Assembly: GCA_019308745.1 (NCBI GenBank)
Contig: JAFDHO010000011.1
Coordinates: 1 to 50,694 of the forward strand
Length of the DNA: 50,694 bases
Direction of reading: 5' to 3'
DNA from: Deltaproteobacteria bacterium
Lineage (GTDB): Bacteria > Desulfobacterota > DSM-4660 > Desulfatiglandales > HGW-15
Positions within the stretch are counted from its first letter, which is position 1. Each line of letters begins with the position of its first letter. The notes beneath the pieces were generated by a model, which saw nothing but the letters and a program-made list of their open reading frames with translations, did not search any database and was not told the DNA's origin. The position numbers and the translations under genes are program-made. This document shows, piece by piece, positions 7,639 through 18,091 of this stretch.

Positions 7639-9885
7639 GTGGTTGAGAAACAGACAAGGGCCATATGTCGGTGGTGCCATGCTGATTGCAGGGTTGTGGT
7701 GCATTCAAGAGACGGGAAGCTGGAGAAGATACAAGAGGACAGGAGCGATCCGAGGGTGGATAAGATCTTTCCCCCGACAAGGGGGTGCCTCAGGAGTGCC
7801 ATGGCCAAGGAATATGTTTATCATCCCGACAGACTCAAGTTTCCTTTGAAGAGGGCAGGGGAAAGAGGCGAGAACAAGTGGGTGCCTGTATCCTGGCAGC
7901 AGGCCCTTGACGAGATATGTGAAAGGCTGGAGAGGCTACGGGGAGAATACGGCCCGGAGACATTGATGATCACCCAGGGTACGGCGAGATCAACCTCCTG
8001 GACAGGACCGAGATTTATGAATCTCTTCGGCTCTCCCAATGTTGTGGGCCCTGCAACCATATGTTACGGACCTTCTGTTTCAGTGAGTGCGGCCATGATC
8101 GGATGGCCCCTGCAATACAGGGGAGACGTGACGATCGATCCGGACAAGGACGGAAACTATCCAACGAAATGTGCCATTATCCTGGGCATGATTCCTTCCG
8201 TTGCCTATCCCCGATTGTGGAAGACAATGAGGGACGCCAAAAAGAGAGGAACGAAGTTCATTGTCATTGATCCCCGGCTGACAGAGCCCGCAAAGATGGC
8301 TGACATCTGGCTCCAGGTTCGACCGGGTACCGATACGGCCCTCCTCATGTCCATGATAAATGTGGTCATAGAAGAGGAACTCTATGACAGGGAGTTCGTT
8401 GAAAAGTGGTGTTACGGGTTTGACGAGGTCGCCGAGAGAGCAAGAGAATACCCCCCTGAGAGGGCCGCAGAGACTACGTGGGTTCCAGCAGAAAAGATCC
8501 GTGAGGCGGCCATCACGTACGCGACCAACCGGCCCGGGATGAGCGTCCACGGAATGGGGGCAGAACAACTGGAAAACAGCATTGAGGCGCTCCAGGCGAG
8601 ATTGATCCTGGCGGCAATCGTCGGAAATATCGATGTTGAAGGGGGTGACTATGTACCGGGGACCATTGCCGGGAGCAAGAAGAGCCCGGTTGCCCCCGGC
8701 CTGGAACTGTCCAGCAGACTGCCAAGGGAGCAGAAGGACAAGCAGATAGGGGCCGACAGATTCAAGCTCCTGACCCACGAAGGGCGTGATCTGATATGGA
8801 GTTACAACAAGAACATGTGGCAGGGGAAGAGCCCCTTGCGGGCCTATGCGAACTATCCCATGGTCATCAGGGCGATCCTGACCGGGGAGCCCTATCCGGT
8901 CAGGGCGGGGATTTCGGTATTCAGCAATCCAATGGTGACCTATGCCAATGTGAAGCAGGTCTACAAGGCCCTCAAAAGCCTTGACCTCTATGTGGTGAAA
9001 GATTTCTGGCTGACTCCCTCTGCTCAACTGGCCGATTATGTTCTCCCGTCGGCCTGTTGGCTTGAAAGACCCAATGTGGAACCTTTCGGAGTCGGCGCCG
9101 GACTTATCGCAGGACAGGCGGCGCTGCCGGCGATCGTGCCTGGTGAGCACGAATATTACACGGAATATGATTTTTTCAGGGGCCTGGGGATTCGCCTGGG
9201 GCAGGAGGAATACTGGAAATGGAAAAACCTGGAGGAGTTCCATGATGATCGGCTCAGAAGGATAGGGTTGGGTCTGAAGAGCTTTATGGAGCAGCACAAC
9301 GGGGTGTTCCTCCCGAAGAGGGAGTACAGGAAATACGAAAAGATGGGTGGTTTCGCCACCCCCACTGGGAAGCTGGAACTCTGTTCCAAGATATTCGAGC
9401 AAATGGGTTATGACCCGCTTCCGAGGTTCGAAGAACCCAGGGAGGGCCCCTTTGGATCTCCTGAGTTGGCAAAGGATTACCCTTATATGCTCATAACGGG
9501 TGGCCGGTTCAATCCCTATTACCACTCCGAGCATAGACAGATTGAATCCATCAGAAAAAGGCGACCAAATCCGAAGGTCCAGATCAATCCCAAGACCGCA
9601 AAGAGCCTTGGTATCAATGACGGTGATTGGGTGTGGATAGAGACGCCCAGGGGCAGAATCAGGCAGCAATGCTCCTATTTCGAGGGAATACACCCCCGCG
9701 TGGTTCATGGCGAACACGGGTGGTGGTTTCCGGAATTACCGGGGGAATACCCTTGGCACGGAGGCGTATGGGAGTCCAATATCAATGTTCTCACTGATGA
9801 CGACCCTTCAAGGCTCAACCCTCGAAGTGGGGGGTGGCCGCTCAAGACGGCACTCTGCAGAATAGAGCGACACAGAACTTACTAG
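7639..9885 (+). CDS. Molybdopterin oxidoreductase, acetylene hydratase-like clade of the CISM family
   Basis: This 748-residue bis-MGD enzyme has the full three-part layout. The N-terminal 4Fe-4S motif is CRWCHADC with a fourth Cys in RGCLRS. Next come the molybdopterin domain (SWQQALDEICERL, MNLFGSPN, IVIDPRLTEPAKMADIWL, LADYVLPSACWLERP) and the C-terminal dinucleotide-binding domain (QINPKTAKSLGINDGDWVWIETPRGRI begins this part). The Cys in ATICYGPSV sits where the Mo-ligand Cys lies in acetylene hydratase, and the architecture resembles that enzyme closely. There is no Tat signal, so it is cytoplasmic. The GTG at 7639 follows GAGGAGG at 7621. The substrate is unknown; acetylene hydration would be a guess. 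The HdrD-like gene upstream could be its electron partner. Confidence 0.85.
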   Translation: MVEKQTRAICRWCHADCRVVVHSRDGKLEKIQEDRSDPRVDKIFPPTRGCLRSAMAKEYVYHPDRLKFPLKRAGERGENKWVPVSWQQALDEICERLERLRGEYGPETLMITQGTARSTSWTGPRFMNLFGSPNVVGPATICYGPSVSVSAAMIGWPLQYRGDVTIDPDKDGNYPTKCAIILGMIPSVAYPRLWKTMRDAKKRGTKFIVIDPRLTEPAKMADIWLQVRPGTDTALLMSMINVVIEEELYDREFVEKWCYGFDEVAERAREYPPERAAETTWVPAEKIREAAITYATNRPGMSVHGMGAEQLENSIEALQARLILAAIVGNIDVEGGDYVPGTIAGSKKSPVAPGLELSSRLPREQKDKQIGADRFKLLTHEGRDLIWSYNKNMWQGKSPLRAYANYPMVIRAILTGEPYPVRAGISVFSNPMVTYANVKQVYKALKSLDLYVVKDFWLTPSAQLADYVLPSACWLERPNVEPFGVGAGLIAGQAALPAIVPGEHEYYTEYDFFRGLGIRLGQEEYWKWKNLEEFHDDRLRRIGLGLKSFMEQHNGVFLPKREYRKYEKMGGFATPTGKLELCSKIFEQMGYDPLPRFEEPREGPFGSPELAKDYPYMLITGGRFNPYYHSEHRQIESIRKRRPNPKVQINPKTAKSLGINDGDWVWIETPRGRIRQQCSYFEGIHPRVVHGEHGWWFPELPGEYPWHGGVWESNINVLTDDDPSRLNPRSGGWPLKTALCRIERHRTY

Positions 9886-12199
<2,314 letters not shown>

Positions 12200-12231
12200 A
12201 GGGAATTCGAGCAGAAGGGGGGGAGGGAAAT

Positions 12232-13167
12232 ATGGAACCCCGTTTCAGCAACACCCTAAAACCGGAGTCTTCTCGGGAAACAGGGGATCGGCTGTGCAAT
12301 TTCCTCCTGGCATCCGGAGCTGCGAGGGGCGTGATCTTGAATGGGACCAGGATGATCCAGGAGATGGGATCCAGCCATGTCCTGGGAATTCTGGAAACAA
12401 TGGTCCTGGGGCGGGCGTACCTCGGTACCGCCCTTATGGCAGCAGACCTGAAAGGGAGGGATCGAATAGTCGTTAAGATCGACTGCTCCGGTCCGGTAAG
12501 GGGCCTTGTCGCAGAGGCGAACGCCTTTGGTGAGGTCAGGGGATACCTCAAGAGGATTCCCATTCCGGTCAATGGCCCCCTGGAGGACTTTGACTTGGCC
12601 CCGTTTTTCGGGGAGGGTATCCTGTCAGTGACCCGTTATCTCCAAAATGCCAAGCATCCATTCACGGGCCAGGTGGGACTCAAGTACGGAAATATTGCAC
12701 TGGATCTCGCAAACTACTACCTCGAATCAGAACAGATTCCGACGGCATTCAATCTTGGAATAAAGCTCAACAGGCAGGGCGAAGTGACAGGGGCGGGAGG
12801 CCTCCTGTTGCAGACCATGCCCGATACCAGTGACAGCATGGCTGCTGATTTGGAGGAGAGGGTCTCTCACCTGCCCTCTTTGGGCGTGTTTTTCAGCCAG
12901 AGCCATAATCCCCGTGACCTCGTCGAGGAGGTGTTTGAATCCTATTCGCCCCAATACCTGGTCGAGCGGCACATAGAATTCAGATGCCATTGCAACAGGG
13001 AGAGATTGCGTGTACTCCTCACGCTCATGGACATAAACGAGCTAAAGGACATTCTGGAGACCGGTCCCTTTCCCCTGGAGGTGAGATGCCACTACTGCGG
13101 CACCGTGTATCGATTCTCAGAGGTGGAGATCCGGCGGATCTACGGGATGCGCAATCCCGACAACTAG
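12232..13167 (+). CDS. hslO: Hsp33 redox-regulated holdase chaperone
   Basis: Hsp33 is a cytoplasmic chaperone activated when oxidation releases zinc from four C-terminal cysteines. These are present as C252-x-C254 (CHC) and C286-xx-C289 (CHYC). The N-terminal domain carries the usual LASGAARGV start and the KIDCSGPVRGLVAEANAFGEVRGY block. Length is 311 residues, slightly longer than E. coli. The ATG at 12232 sits behind GGAGGGAAAT; the frame stays open upstream within ligA but that part is a shadow. It fits an anaerobe that meets occasional oxidative stress, as does the catalase at 42609. Confidence 0.95.
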   Translation: MEPRFSNTLKPESSRETGDRLCNFLLASGAARGVILNGTRMIQEMGSSHVLGILETMVLGRAYLGTALMAADLKGRDRIVVKIDCSGPVRGLVAEANAFGEVRGYLKRIPIPVNGPLEDFDLAPFFGEGILSVTRYLQNAKHPFTGQVGLKYGNIALDLANYYLESEQIPTAFNLGIKLNRQGEVTGAGGLLLQTMPDTSDSMAADLEERVSHLPSLGVFFSQSHNPRDLVEEVFESYSPQYLVERHIEFRCHCNRERLRVLLTLMDINELKDILETGPFPLEVRCHYCGTVYRFSEVEIRRIYGMRNPDN

Positions 13168-13247
13168 CGATCTGGCTGACGGCCTGGCAGGATGCGGAGT
13201 TAACAGGCAAGTTCACTCGCCTTCGCCGGGACGGAGCATAGGGAGCT

Positions 13248-14420
13248 TCACTTCTCTTTCAGTAAGGACCCGGGGAGGATCCCTTTTTCACCGAATTTGT
13301 CGTAGAGAGAATCCAGGGCCCTGTTCAAGTTTTTCCTCCGAGAATGGTCTTCCTCCTGGCGGAAGAGAGAAAGCTGCCCTTCGGCCTCTGAGTCTAATTG
13401 AGAAAGGCTTATACCGAGGAGCCTCACAGGCGTTTTGCCCGTGTCGGTCTTTTCCAGGAGGGCGCAGGCGATCGAGTAGATCTCCCCGCCGTCATCCGTT
13501 GCCTCTTGGATGGTCTCGGACCTGGTCACCTGAATGAAATCCCAGTATTTCACCTTCAGGGTAATCGTCTTCCCCGTGAGACCATGCCTGCGGAGGCGGC
13601 GGGCAACCCTGTGGGCCAAGGAGAGAAGCTCCTTCTTTGCGGTGTCCAATTCCTTTATGTCTCTTTGGAATGTTACTTCGTGGCCGAGGGATTTTGCCGA
13701 CCGCTGGGGCACGACTTCCCTCTCATCCTCCCCCAGGGAGAGCTGGTGCATGCGTGCCCCGTATTTCCCGAACTTGCGCTCGAGCACATGGACGGGGACA
13801 CGGCTCAGGTCTTCAAAGGTCCTCACCTTTAGTTCTGTAAGGGCCTTGAGGGAGACTTCCCCAACTCCCCACATCTTCTCCAGGGGCAGGGGCCCCAAGA
13901 AATCCCTGACCCTATCGCGGGGGACGTGGGTCAGGCCGTCGGGTTTGTCCATATCAGAGGCAATCTTGGCGACAAACTTGGACGGAGCTATGCCAGCAGA
14001 TATGGTAAGTCCTGTCTCATCCCTGACGGCCTTTTTTATCCTGCGGGCAATCTCCACCGGGGAACCGAAAAGACGCGTCGAACCGGTCACGTCAAGGAAG
14101 GCTTCGTCTATTGAGAGGGGTTCCACGAGGGGCGTGAATCGATAGAAGATGTCAAAGACTGCCCGGGAGAGATCCCTGTACCTGGACATCCTGACAGGGA
14201 GAAAAACGCCGTTGGGACAAAGTCTTAGGGCTGTTGCAATGGGTTGGGCAGAGTGGACCCCGTATTTCCTTGCTTCATAGGACGCAGAAGATACGACACC
14301 CCTTTTCACGGTGCCGCCCACTATTACGGGTCTCCCCCTCAAATGAGGATTGTCCAGGACTTCAACGGAGGGATAGAAGGCATCTATGTCCAGGTGGATT
14401 ATGGTTCTCCCTTTTTCCAT
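13248..14420 (-). CDS. dinB: DNA polymerase IV (Y-family, translesion)
   Basis: This Y-family polymerase bypasses DNA lesions. Catalytic acidic residues are in IIHLDIDAFYPSVE and SIDEAFLDVTG. The fingers (GVVSSASYEARKYGV), thumb HhH (MWGVGEVSLKALTEL) and little-finger domain (SLGHEVTFQRDI) are all present. The C-terminal EGQLSLF is the beta-clamp-binding motif. I prefer the ATG at 14420, where homology begins (MEKGRTIIHLDIDAF, 390 residues). The frame is open to an ATG at 14468, and neither start has a strong ribosome site. It lies 20-70 nt behind a J-domain gene on the same strand. No LexA box was identified. Confidence 0.95.
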   Translation of the reverse strand: MEKGRTIIHLDIDAFYPSVEVLDNPHLRGRPVIVGGTVKRGVVSSASYEARKYGVHSAQPIATALRLCPNGVFLPVRMSRYRDLSRAVFDIFYRFTPLVEPLSIDEAFLDVTGSTRLFGSPVEIARRIKKAVRDETGLTISAGIAPSKFVAKIASDMDKPDGLTHVPRDRVRDFLGPLPLEKMWGVGEVSLKALTELKVRTFEDLSRVPVHVLERKFGKYGARMHQLSLGEDEREVVPQRSAKSLGHEVTFQRDIKELDTAKKELLSLAHRVARRLRRHGLTGKTITLKVKYWDFIQVTRSETIQEATDDGGEIYSIACALLEKTDTGKTPVRLLGISLSQLDSEAEGQLSLFRQEEDHSRRKNLNRALDSLYDKFGEKGILPGSLLKEK

Positions 14421-14487
14421 GTACCGTATCCCCGTACCCCTGTGAAAGGCGTCAACTGGCAGGGTCAATCTGAAGGGCCTGTTTTGG

Positions 14488-15146
14488 CTATATAGTCTGA
14501 TCGACCAGGACCACCAGGTTGATAGAGGAGTTTCTGAGGCCGATTGGGTCCATGGGATATCTTATACGGGCCCCGTGTCTAACCCCGGGGGAATGCTCAG
14601 AGGCATTTCCCTGGCTGTTCGTATAAGGCCTGTTCTGGAACAAAGCCGACACGGGAGATCCCCCCCATACCTCATTCGCGAACAGGTCGGGCATGGCTCT
14701 TCCACCGTGATCTCCAGGGAAAAAGTGCCGCCTTCCCGGGCCTCCTCCGGAGAGAGTATCGCCTCATAAAAGATATCCTTCTCCCCGAGTCCCGGCCAAG
14801 AAAAACCAGAGGCATCAAAGGGGAAAACAGAATCAAGATCATTGGGATAGAAAGGAAAGGGCTTCTCCCTGGCCCTGGTTGGAGACGGGCGAGCCCGGGA
14901 CCCCCGCGCCAGACGATCCCCACCTTGGGGTCCACCCCTGACCAGCTGCCGGTCATACTCTTTTCTTCTCTTCTCGTCCGAAAGGGTCTCATAGGCCTCT
15001 CGAATCTCAAGGAACCTCTCTGCGCCTTCCTTAGAGGGAGCGGTATCAGGGTGGTATTTTTTGGCCACCTCACGGTAGGCCCTCTTGATCTTGTCAGGGT
15101 CTACGTCCCTATTGATTCCCAGAACCATGTAATAGTCCTTGGGCAT
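14488..15146 (-). pseudogene. J-domain (DnaJ/CbpA-like) co-chaperone, frameshifted near the C-terminus
   Basis: The N-terminus is a J domain (residues 1-66, YYMVLGINRDVDPDKIKRAY, HPD tripeptide in KKYHPDTA) that would stimulate DnaK ATPase. A Pro/Arg-rich linker and a substrate-binding-like region with CPTCSRM and CRLCSRTG follow. The reading frame stops at 14562 after SIPPGLDTG. The expected DnaJ C-terminal continuation (ARIRYPMDPIGLRN, then INLVVLVDQ) is in the next frame down to 14488, so one base is missing in the GGGCCCC run at 14568-14574. This may be a sequencing error, in which case the intact protein has about 218 residues. The start ATG at 15146 follows a GGAGAA site. Confidence 0.75.
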
Positions 15147-15420
15147 GGTTCTCCTCCGAAAACTATAGGGGTCTGGACTGCACCGGGAACACCGTCTCTT
15201 TCTTCTCTATCGCCGAATCCCCAATTAGATTACAAAATCCTGTTCTTTCGGTCAAGGACCAGATGAGGTTTGGAAAAATTAATGCTGGCATATCAGATGC
15301 TTAAGTTCCACATACGCAAAATAATCATAATCCCGTCCCTGGCATCAGGGCACCATGTCTTGATCCTTCAGCAAGGGGTGAGCCCGGGGAACCAATCATT
15401 TCTCCCACGAAAAAAAATGC

Positions 15421-15450
15421 TTGAAATCGTATTACATTTGATATTATAAT
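15421..15450 (+). promoter_or_regulatory. Sigma70-like promoter for the riboswitch-PilZ transcript
   Basis: TTGAAA at 15421-15426 and a consensus TATAAT at 15445-15450 are separated by 18 nt. The start site would fall near 15457, about 25 nt before the riboswitch aptamer. The spacer contains the box GTATTACATTTGATAT (15429-15444), which recurs before the protease gene. Confidence 0.7.
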
Positions 15451-15480
15451 GCCACACAGATCAAGGTTTCATCGAAGGAC

Positions 15481-15564
15481 GTCCTGAGAAAGCCAAACCT
15501 ATCGCAAGGTAGGGACGGAAAGCCACGGGCCTCTTCCTTTGAGAGTAAGCCGGGTTGCCTGGAC
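15481..15564 (+). ncRNA. Cyclic di-GMP-I (GEMM) riboswitch aptamer
   Basis: The conserved GEMM core is readable. Helix P1 is GTCC (15481-15484) with GGAC (15561-15564). The core GCCAAA leads into P2, which is CCTATC (15498-15503), GNRA tetraloop GCAA (15504-15507) and GGTAGG (15508-15513). The signature GGGACGGAAAGCC joins P2 to P3, and P3 runs from GGGCC to GAGAGTAAGCCGGGTTGCC. The tetraloop would dock on the P3 receptor, as in the class I structure. The RNA binds the second messenger c-di-GMP and here lies in the leader of a PilZ protein gene, itself a likely c-di-GMP receptor. Confidence 0.88.
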
Positions 15565-15583
15565 AGGCACCCCGGCTTTTTTT
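15547..15583 (+). terminator. Rho-independent terminator of the c-di-GMP riboswitch
   Basis: A 14-bp stem with one mismatch (AAGCCGGGTTGCCT against AGGCACCCCGGCTT), loop GGAC, is followed by seven T. Its left arm reuses the 3' half of aptamer helix P3, and its loop is the 3' strand of P1. Aptamer and terminator therefore cannot form together. This predicts an ON switch: ligand-bound aptamer blocks termination. Confidence 0.85.
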
Positions 15584-15607
15584 GTAGGGACAGCGGGAGG
15601 AACCGAA

Positions 15608-16111
15608 ATGGCTGTAAAGGATATTGTCTACACGATGAGGATGAATCGCCGTGTAAGGGATGCCTTGAAGGAGGCTGCGGAAAGAGATCGTCGTTCTGTA
15701 GCCTCACTCCTGGATAAAATCGTGACAGAATACCTCGTCAGGGAAGGCTTCCTGAAGGGTCCTGATTTCAGTGCAGACCGCCGGAGGTTTGCAAGGAAAA
15801 AGGTCACCATCCCCATGAAGACTTATCTCAGGGAGGGTGACACCACGACTGCTTTTCCGGGCGTTGTTATAGACCTCTCCAAGGGCGGTGCCCTGCTGAC
15901 GTTCCACAAGGGCACCGAGGTAAGATTCACCTTTGAGGGCGAAGCGCCCAACTTCACGATCTGCTTCGAACTCCCAAAGGCATCTAAAGAGCTCTGTTTC
16001 GATTGCGTTGCCCGGCACATGAGAGATCTGGGGCAGGAGATCCAGGTGGGGGCCAATTTCGCGGGGCCAAAGGAGAAGGATCTCGAAGTCCTTTCCAGGT
16101 ACCTGATGTAG
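15608..16111 (+). CDS. Ribbon-helix-helix / PilZ fusion protein under c-di-GMP riboswitch control
   Basis: The first ~48 residues look like a ribbon-helix-helix DNA-binding domain: a basic beta-strand (IVYTMRMNRRVRDALKEAAE) followed by a helix (SVASLLDKIVTEYLVREGF). Residues 58-165 form a PilZ domain with both c-di-GMP motifs: RxxxR at 59-63 in RRRFARKK and DxSxxG at 89-94 (DLSKGG). Such a protein could bind DNA and respond to c-di-GMP. The ATG at 15608 lies behind GGGAGG, 25 nt after the terminator T-run, so the riboswitch controls read-through into it. Length is 167 residues. DNA binding is inferred from the fold pattern; an Arc-like fold used only for dimerisation is the alternative. Confidence 0.85.
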   Translation: MAVKDIVYTMRMNRRVRDALKEAAERDRRSVASLLDKIVTEYLVREGFLKGPDFSADRRRFARKKVTIPMKTYLREGDTTTAFPGVVIDLSKGGALLTFHKGTEVRFTFEGEAPNFTICFELPKASKELCFDCVARHMRDLGQEIQVGANFAGPKEKDLEVLSRYLM

Positions 16112-16185
16112 GAAATGACTTGGGAAAGGGAAAACGGTGGGGTCAAAGTACACGGATAAATAGGCCAAAAATTTTTGCTTCGGCT

Positions 16186-16201
16186 GTATTACAAATGATA
16201 T
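16186..16201 (+). promoter_or_regulatory. Second copy of the GTATTACAnnTGATAT box, upstream of the protease gene
   Basis: GTATTACAAATGATAT matches the box at 15429-15444 in 14 of 16 positions. It overlaps a possible promoter, TTGCTT (16175-16180) and TATGAA (16199-16204) with 18-nt spacing. Both copies sit at the -10 side of promoters, as an operator would. Confidence 0.45.
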
Positions 16202-16291
16202 GAATAGAAATACAAGACTTTTGGTCATTTCTGGATGTTTTTCCTTGAACCTTAAGCCGAGCCATAGCATGGGAAAGGAACTGGCAAACTG

Positions 16292-16375
16292 GTGCCCGGG
16301 GCGACAATAAGAGGGGGTAAAAGGGGATCACGCGAGATGTATTGAGGGATGAGACAAGGGAAATGATCCGGGCAC
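16292..16375 (+). promoter_or_regulatory. Long leader hairpin before the protease gene
   Basis: GTGCCCGG (16292-16299) and CCGGGCAC (16368-16375) are perfect 8-bp complements enclosing a purine-rich 68-nt loop. The 310-bp stretch 16112-16421 holds no gene. The leader lacks the GEMM core, so it is not a second copy of the c-di-GMP-I riboswitch. Confidence 0.4.
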
Positions 16376-16421
16376 GGTTTGTTATCCGCCAACAATAAAA
16401 CTCGGGGAAAGGAGGCAGAAG

Positions 16422-18026
16422 ATGAAGATACCAAGAATCGTCATGATTCTGCTGGTCGTCTTGCTGGGTGCGGGACCTCTCGTTTCTCCCTTATGGGCTC
16501 AAGAGGGAGGATTCAGGGAAAAGATCGTGATGTTTCACGATGACGTGCCCTGGCAGGAAATTCAGGCCTACGCAGAGTACTGGGAGATATCCGGAGTTCT
16601 CACCATCAGAGAGCTTCCCATTATAAACGGCCTTGTCCTCAAGGTCCCCGAGGGGATTTCCTCTTCCGATCTAGCTGCCGATCCCCGAGTTCTCTCGGTC
16701 GAAGACAACCAGAAACTACACGTGCAGGGACTCAGAAGGGGCACAAAGGGGAAACGGTCTGGGAAGCGGAAAGGTGACTCGCTGTCGGGCACCAGCTTCA
16801 TCCAACCGGTCCCGCGGCCACCCGGCAACCACAGGCCATGGGGAGTCTTGAAGCTCTATGACCAGCTTCGAGATCCGGAACTGATAACAGATGAATTTGA
16901 GTTCAATGAGGTGCCCTGGGTGACCAGAAAGGCCCTCTGGGAACTGACGAAGCATCCCATCAAAATAGCCGTCCTCGACACTGGCATAGATGCCTCGCAT
17001 CCCCTTCTGCGGGGAATCGTAAGAGACGGTTTTGACTTCACCAGGATGACAGAGGGTATTCCACAGGATGATAATGGTCACGGGACCCATATAGCAGGGA
17101 CCATATGGGTCGTAATTAGCAGCGCTGCCTTCGGACTGAGTATTCCCGCCGAGCTCTATTCAGTGAAGATCCTTGACCGATACACCTATGGTGACCTCTA
17201 CAATATCGTTTTGGGTCTCCAATGGGCCATCATCCGGAACATAGATCTTGTGAACTTGAGCGTGGCATATCGAGACGACAGCCCAGCTGTTCGAAAGGCC
17301 ATAGAGAAGGCAACCCAAGCAGGAATAGTGCTGGTTGCGGCTGCTGGAAATCATTCAAACTGGGATGCTCCGCGCATTGATGCCGCATTTGTGTTTGGAG
17401 CAGCGGACGGTGGGGCCGCAGATGGTGGAGCAGCGGACGGTGGAGCAGCGGACGGTGGAGCTGCCGATGGTGGAGCAGCAGATGGTGGAGCAGCAGATGG
17501 TGGAGCAGCGGACGGTGGGGCCGCAGATGGCGGAGCGGCAGACGGCGGGTATGCCGGTTTGTCGCGTTACGCTGTCATGTATCCGGCACGATACCCGGAG
17601 GTTATAGCTGTGGGTGCCAGCACTCCCTATGGGGAATTGGCGTCCTTTTCAAACTCCGACGAAATGCTGGATGTGACCGCTCCGGGTGTGGATATCCTGT
17701 CCACGGCCATAGCATCCAAGAAGAAAAAGAGGGGCGCGTTTGGTATCTGTAGCGGCACGAGCATGGCGGCTCCCCACGTGACAGCTACTGTGGCGATGAT
17801 GTTGGCGATGGATCCCGGCCTCAGCACGGAGGAGATTAGGGGGATCCTCAGGGCCACATCAGAACCTCTTCGCAATTACTACTCCTCAGGCGATCTCGAC
17901 ATGATAACAGCCCTGGAGACGGCCCAGGAAAGCAAGACAGGTTCCGACCGGGCTTGGCTCACGGGAGAGGGGATCCTAAGGTGGTTCAGCAGGGAGATAC
18001 ACCGGAAGGAGGCTTGGAAGGACTAG
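16422..18026 (+). CDS. Secreted subtilisin-like serine protease (S8) with a GAADG repeat insert
   Basis: A signal peptide (residues 1-26, hydrophobic IVMILLVVLLGAGPLV, cleavage after PLWA) is followed by an inhibitor-I9-like propeptide. The S8 catalytic domain has Asp186 in VLDTGID, His220 in GHGTHIAGT, oxyanion Asn310 in AAAGN and Ser447 in GTSMAAPH. Residues 326-375 are ten tandem GAADG units placed just after the oxyanion Asn, inside the catalytic domain, where a surface loop is expected. The product would act in the periplasm or outside the cell. The ATG at 16422 follows GGAGGCAGAAG. It stands between the PilZ gene and the HD-GYP gene on the same strand, so c-di-GMP control is plausible but not shown. 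Confidence 0.92.
   Translation: MKIPRIVMILLVVLLGAGPLVSPLWAQEGGFREKIVMFHDDVPWQEIQAYAEYWEISGVLTIRELPIINGLVLKVPEGISSSDLAADPRVLSVEDNQKLHVQGLRRGTKGKRSGKRKGDSLSGTSFIQPVPRPPGNHRPWGVLKLYDQLRDPELITDEFEFNEVPWVTRKALWELTKHPIKIAVLDTGIDASHPLLRGIVRDGFDFTRMTEGIPQDDNGHGTHIAGTIWVVISSAAFGLSIPAELYSVKILDRYTYGDLYNIVLGLQWAIIRNIDLVNLSVAYRDDSPAVRKAIEKATQAGIVLVAAAGNHSNWDAPRIDAAFVFGAADGGAADGGAADGGAADGGAADGGAADGGAADGGAADGGAADGGAADGGYAGLSRYAVMYPARYPEVIAVGASTPYGELASFSNSDEMLDVTAPGVDILSTAIASKKKKRGAFGICSGTSMAAPHVTATVAMMLAMDPGLSTEEIRGILRATSEPLRNYYSSGDLDMITALETAQESKTGSDRAWLTGEGILRWFSREIHRKEAWKD
17397..17546 (+). repeat. Ten tandem 15-bp repeats encoding GAADG
   Basis: The unit GGAGCAGCGGACGGT is repeated ten times in frame. 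Copies differ only at third codon positions (GCA/GCG/GCC/GCT, GAC/GAT, GGT/GGC), which shows selection on the peptide and makes an assembly stutter unlikely. Copy number may vary between strains. Confidence 0.9.
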
Positions 18027-18041
18027 GGGCAAGAAGCCCCT
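18024..18041 (+). terminator. Weak hairpin at the protease stop codon
   Basis: TAGGGGC-aaga-GCCCCTA includes the stop codon and is followed by a T-rich but interrupted tract (TTCTTGTTCTT). It may only partly terminate before the HD-GYP gene 50 nt on. Confidence 0.4.
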
Positions 18042-18091
18042 ATTCTTGTTCTTGATGCGCTCATGGGGACACAGTCCATGGAGGAAAGACC

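Noticed and set aside
8080-9717. 545-codon open frame on the minus strand
   Set aside because: It is the shadow of the molybdoenzyme gene at 7639-9885, which has full family motifs. The antisense product has no recognisable domain and no ribosome site.
15286-15301. Sigma54-type promoter (TGGCA...TGC with correct spacing)
   Set aside because: Only the GG and GC core match, in AT-rich DNA. A much better sigma70 promoter lies at 15421-15450 directly before the riboswitch.
16260-16421. A second c-di-GMP-I riboswitch before the protease gene (GGCAAACTGG seemed suggestive)
   Set aside because: The GGGACG-x-AAAGCC joining segment and the GNRA-capped P2 are absent. Only a long hairpin and the shared 16-nt promoter box remain.
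17397-17546. CRISPR or assembly stutter for the 15-bp repeats
   Set aside because: There are no spacers, the repeats are in frame, and copies differ at silent sites only, which fits a coding repeat.
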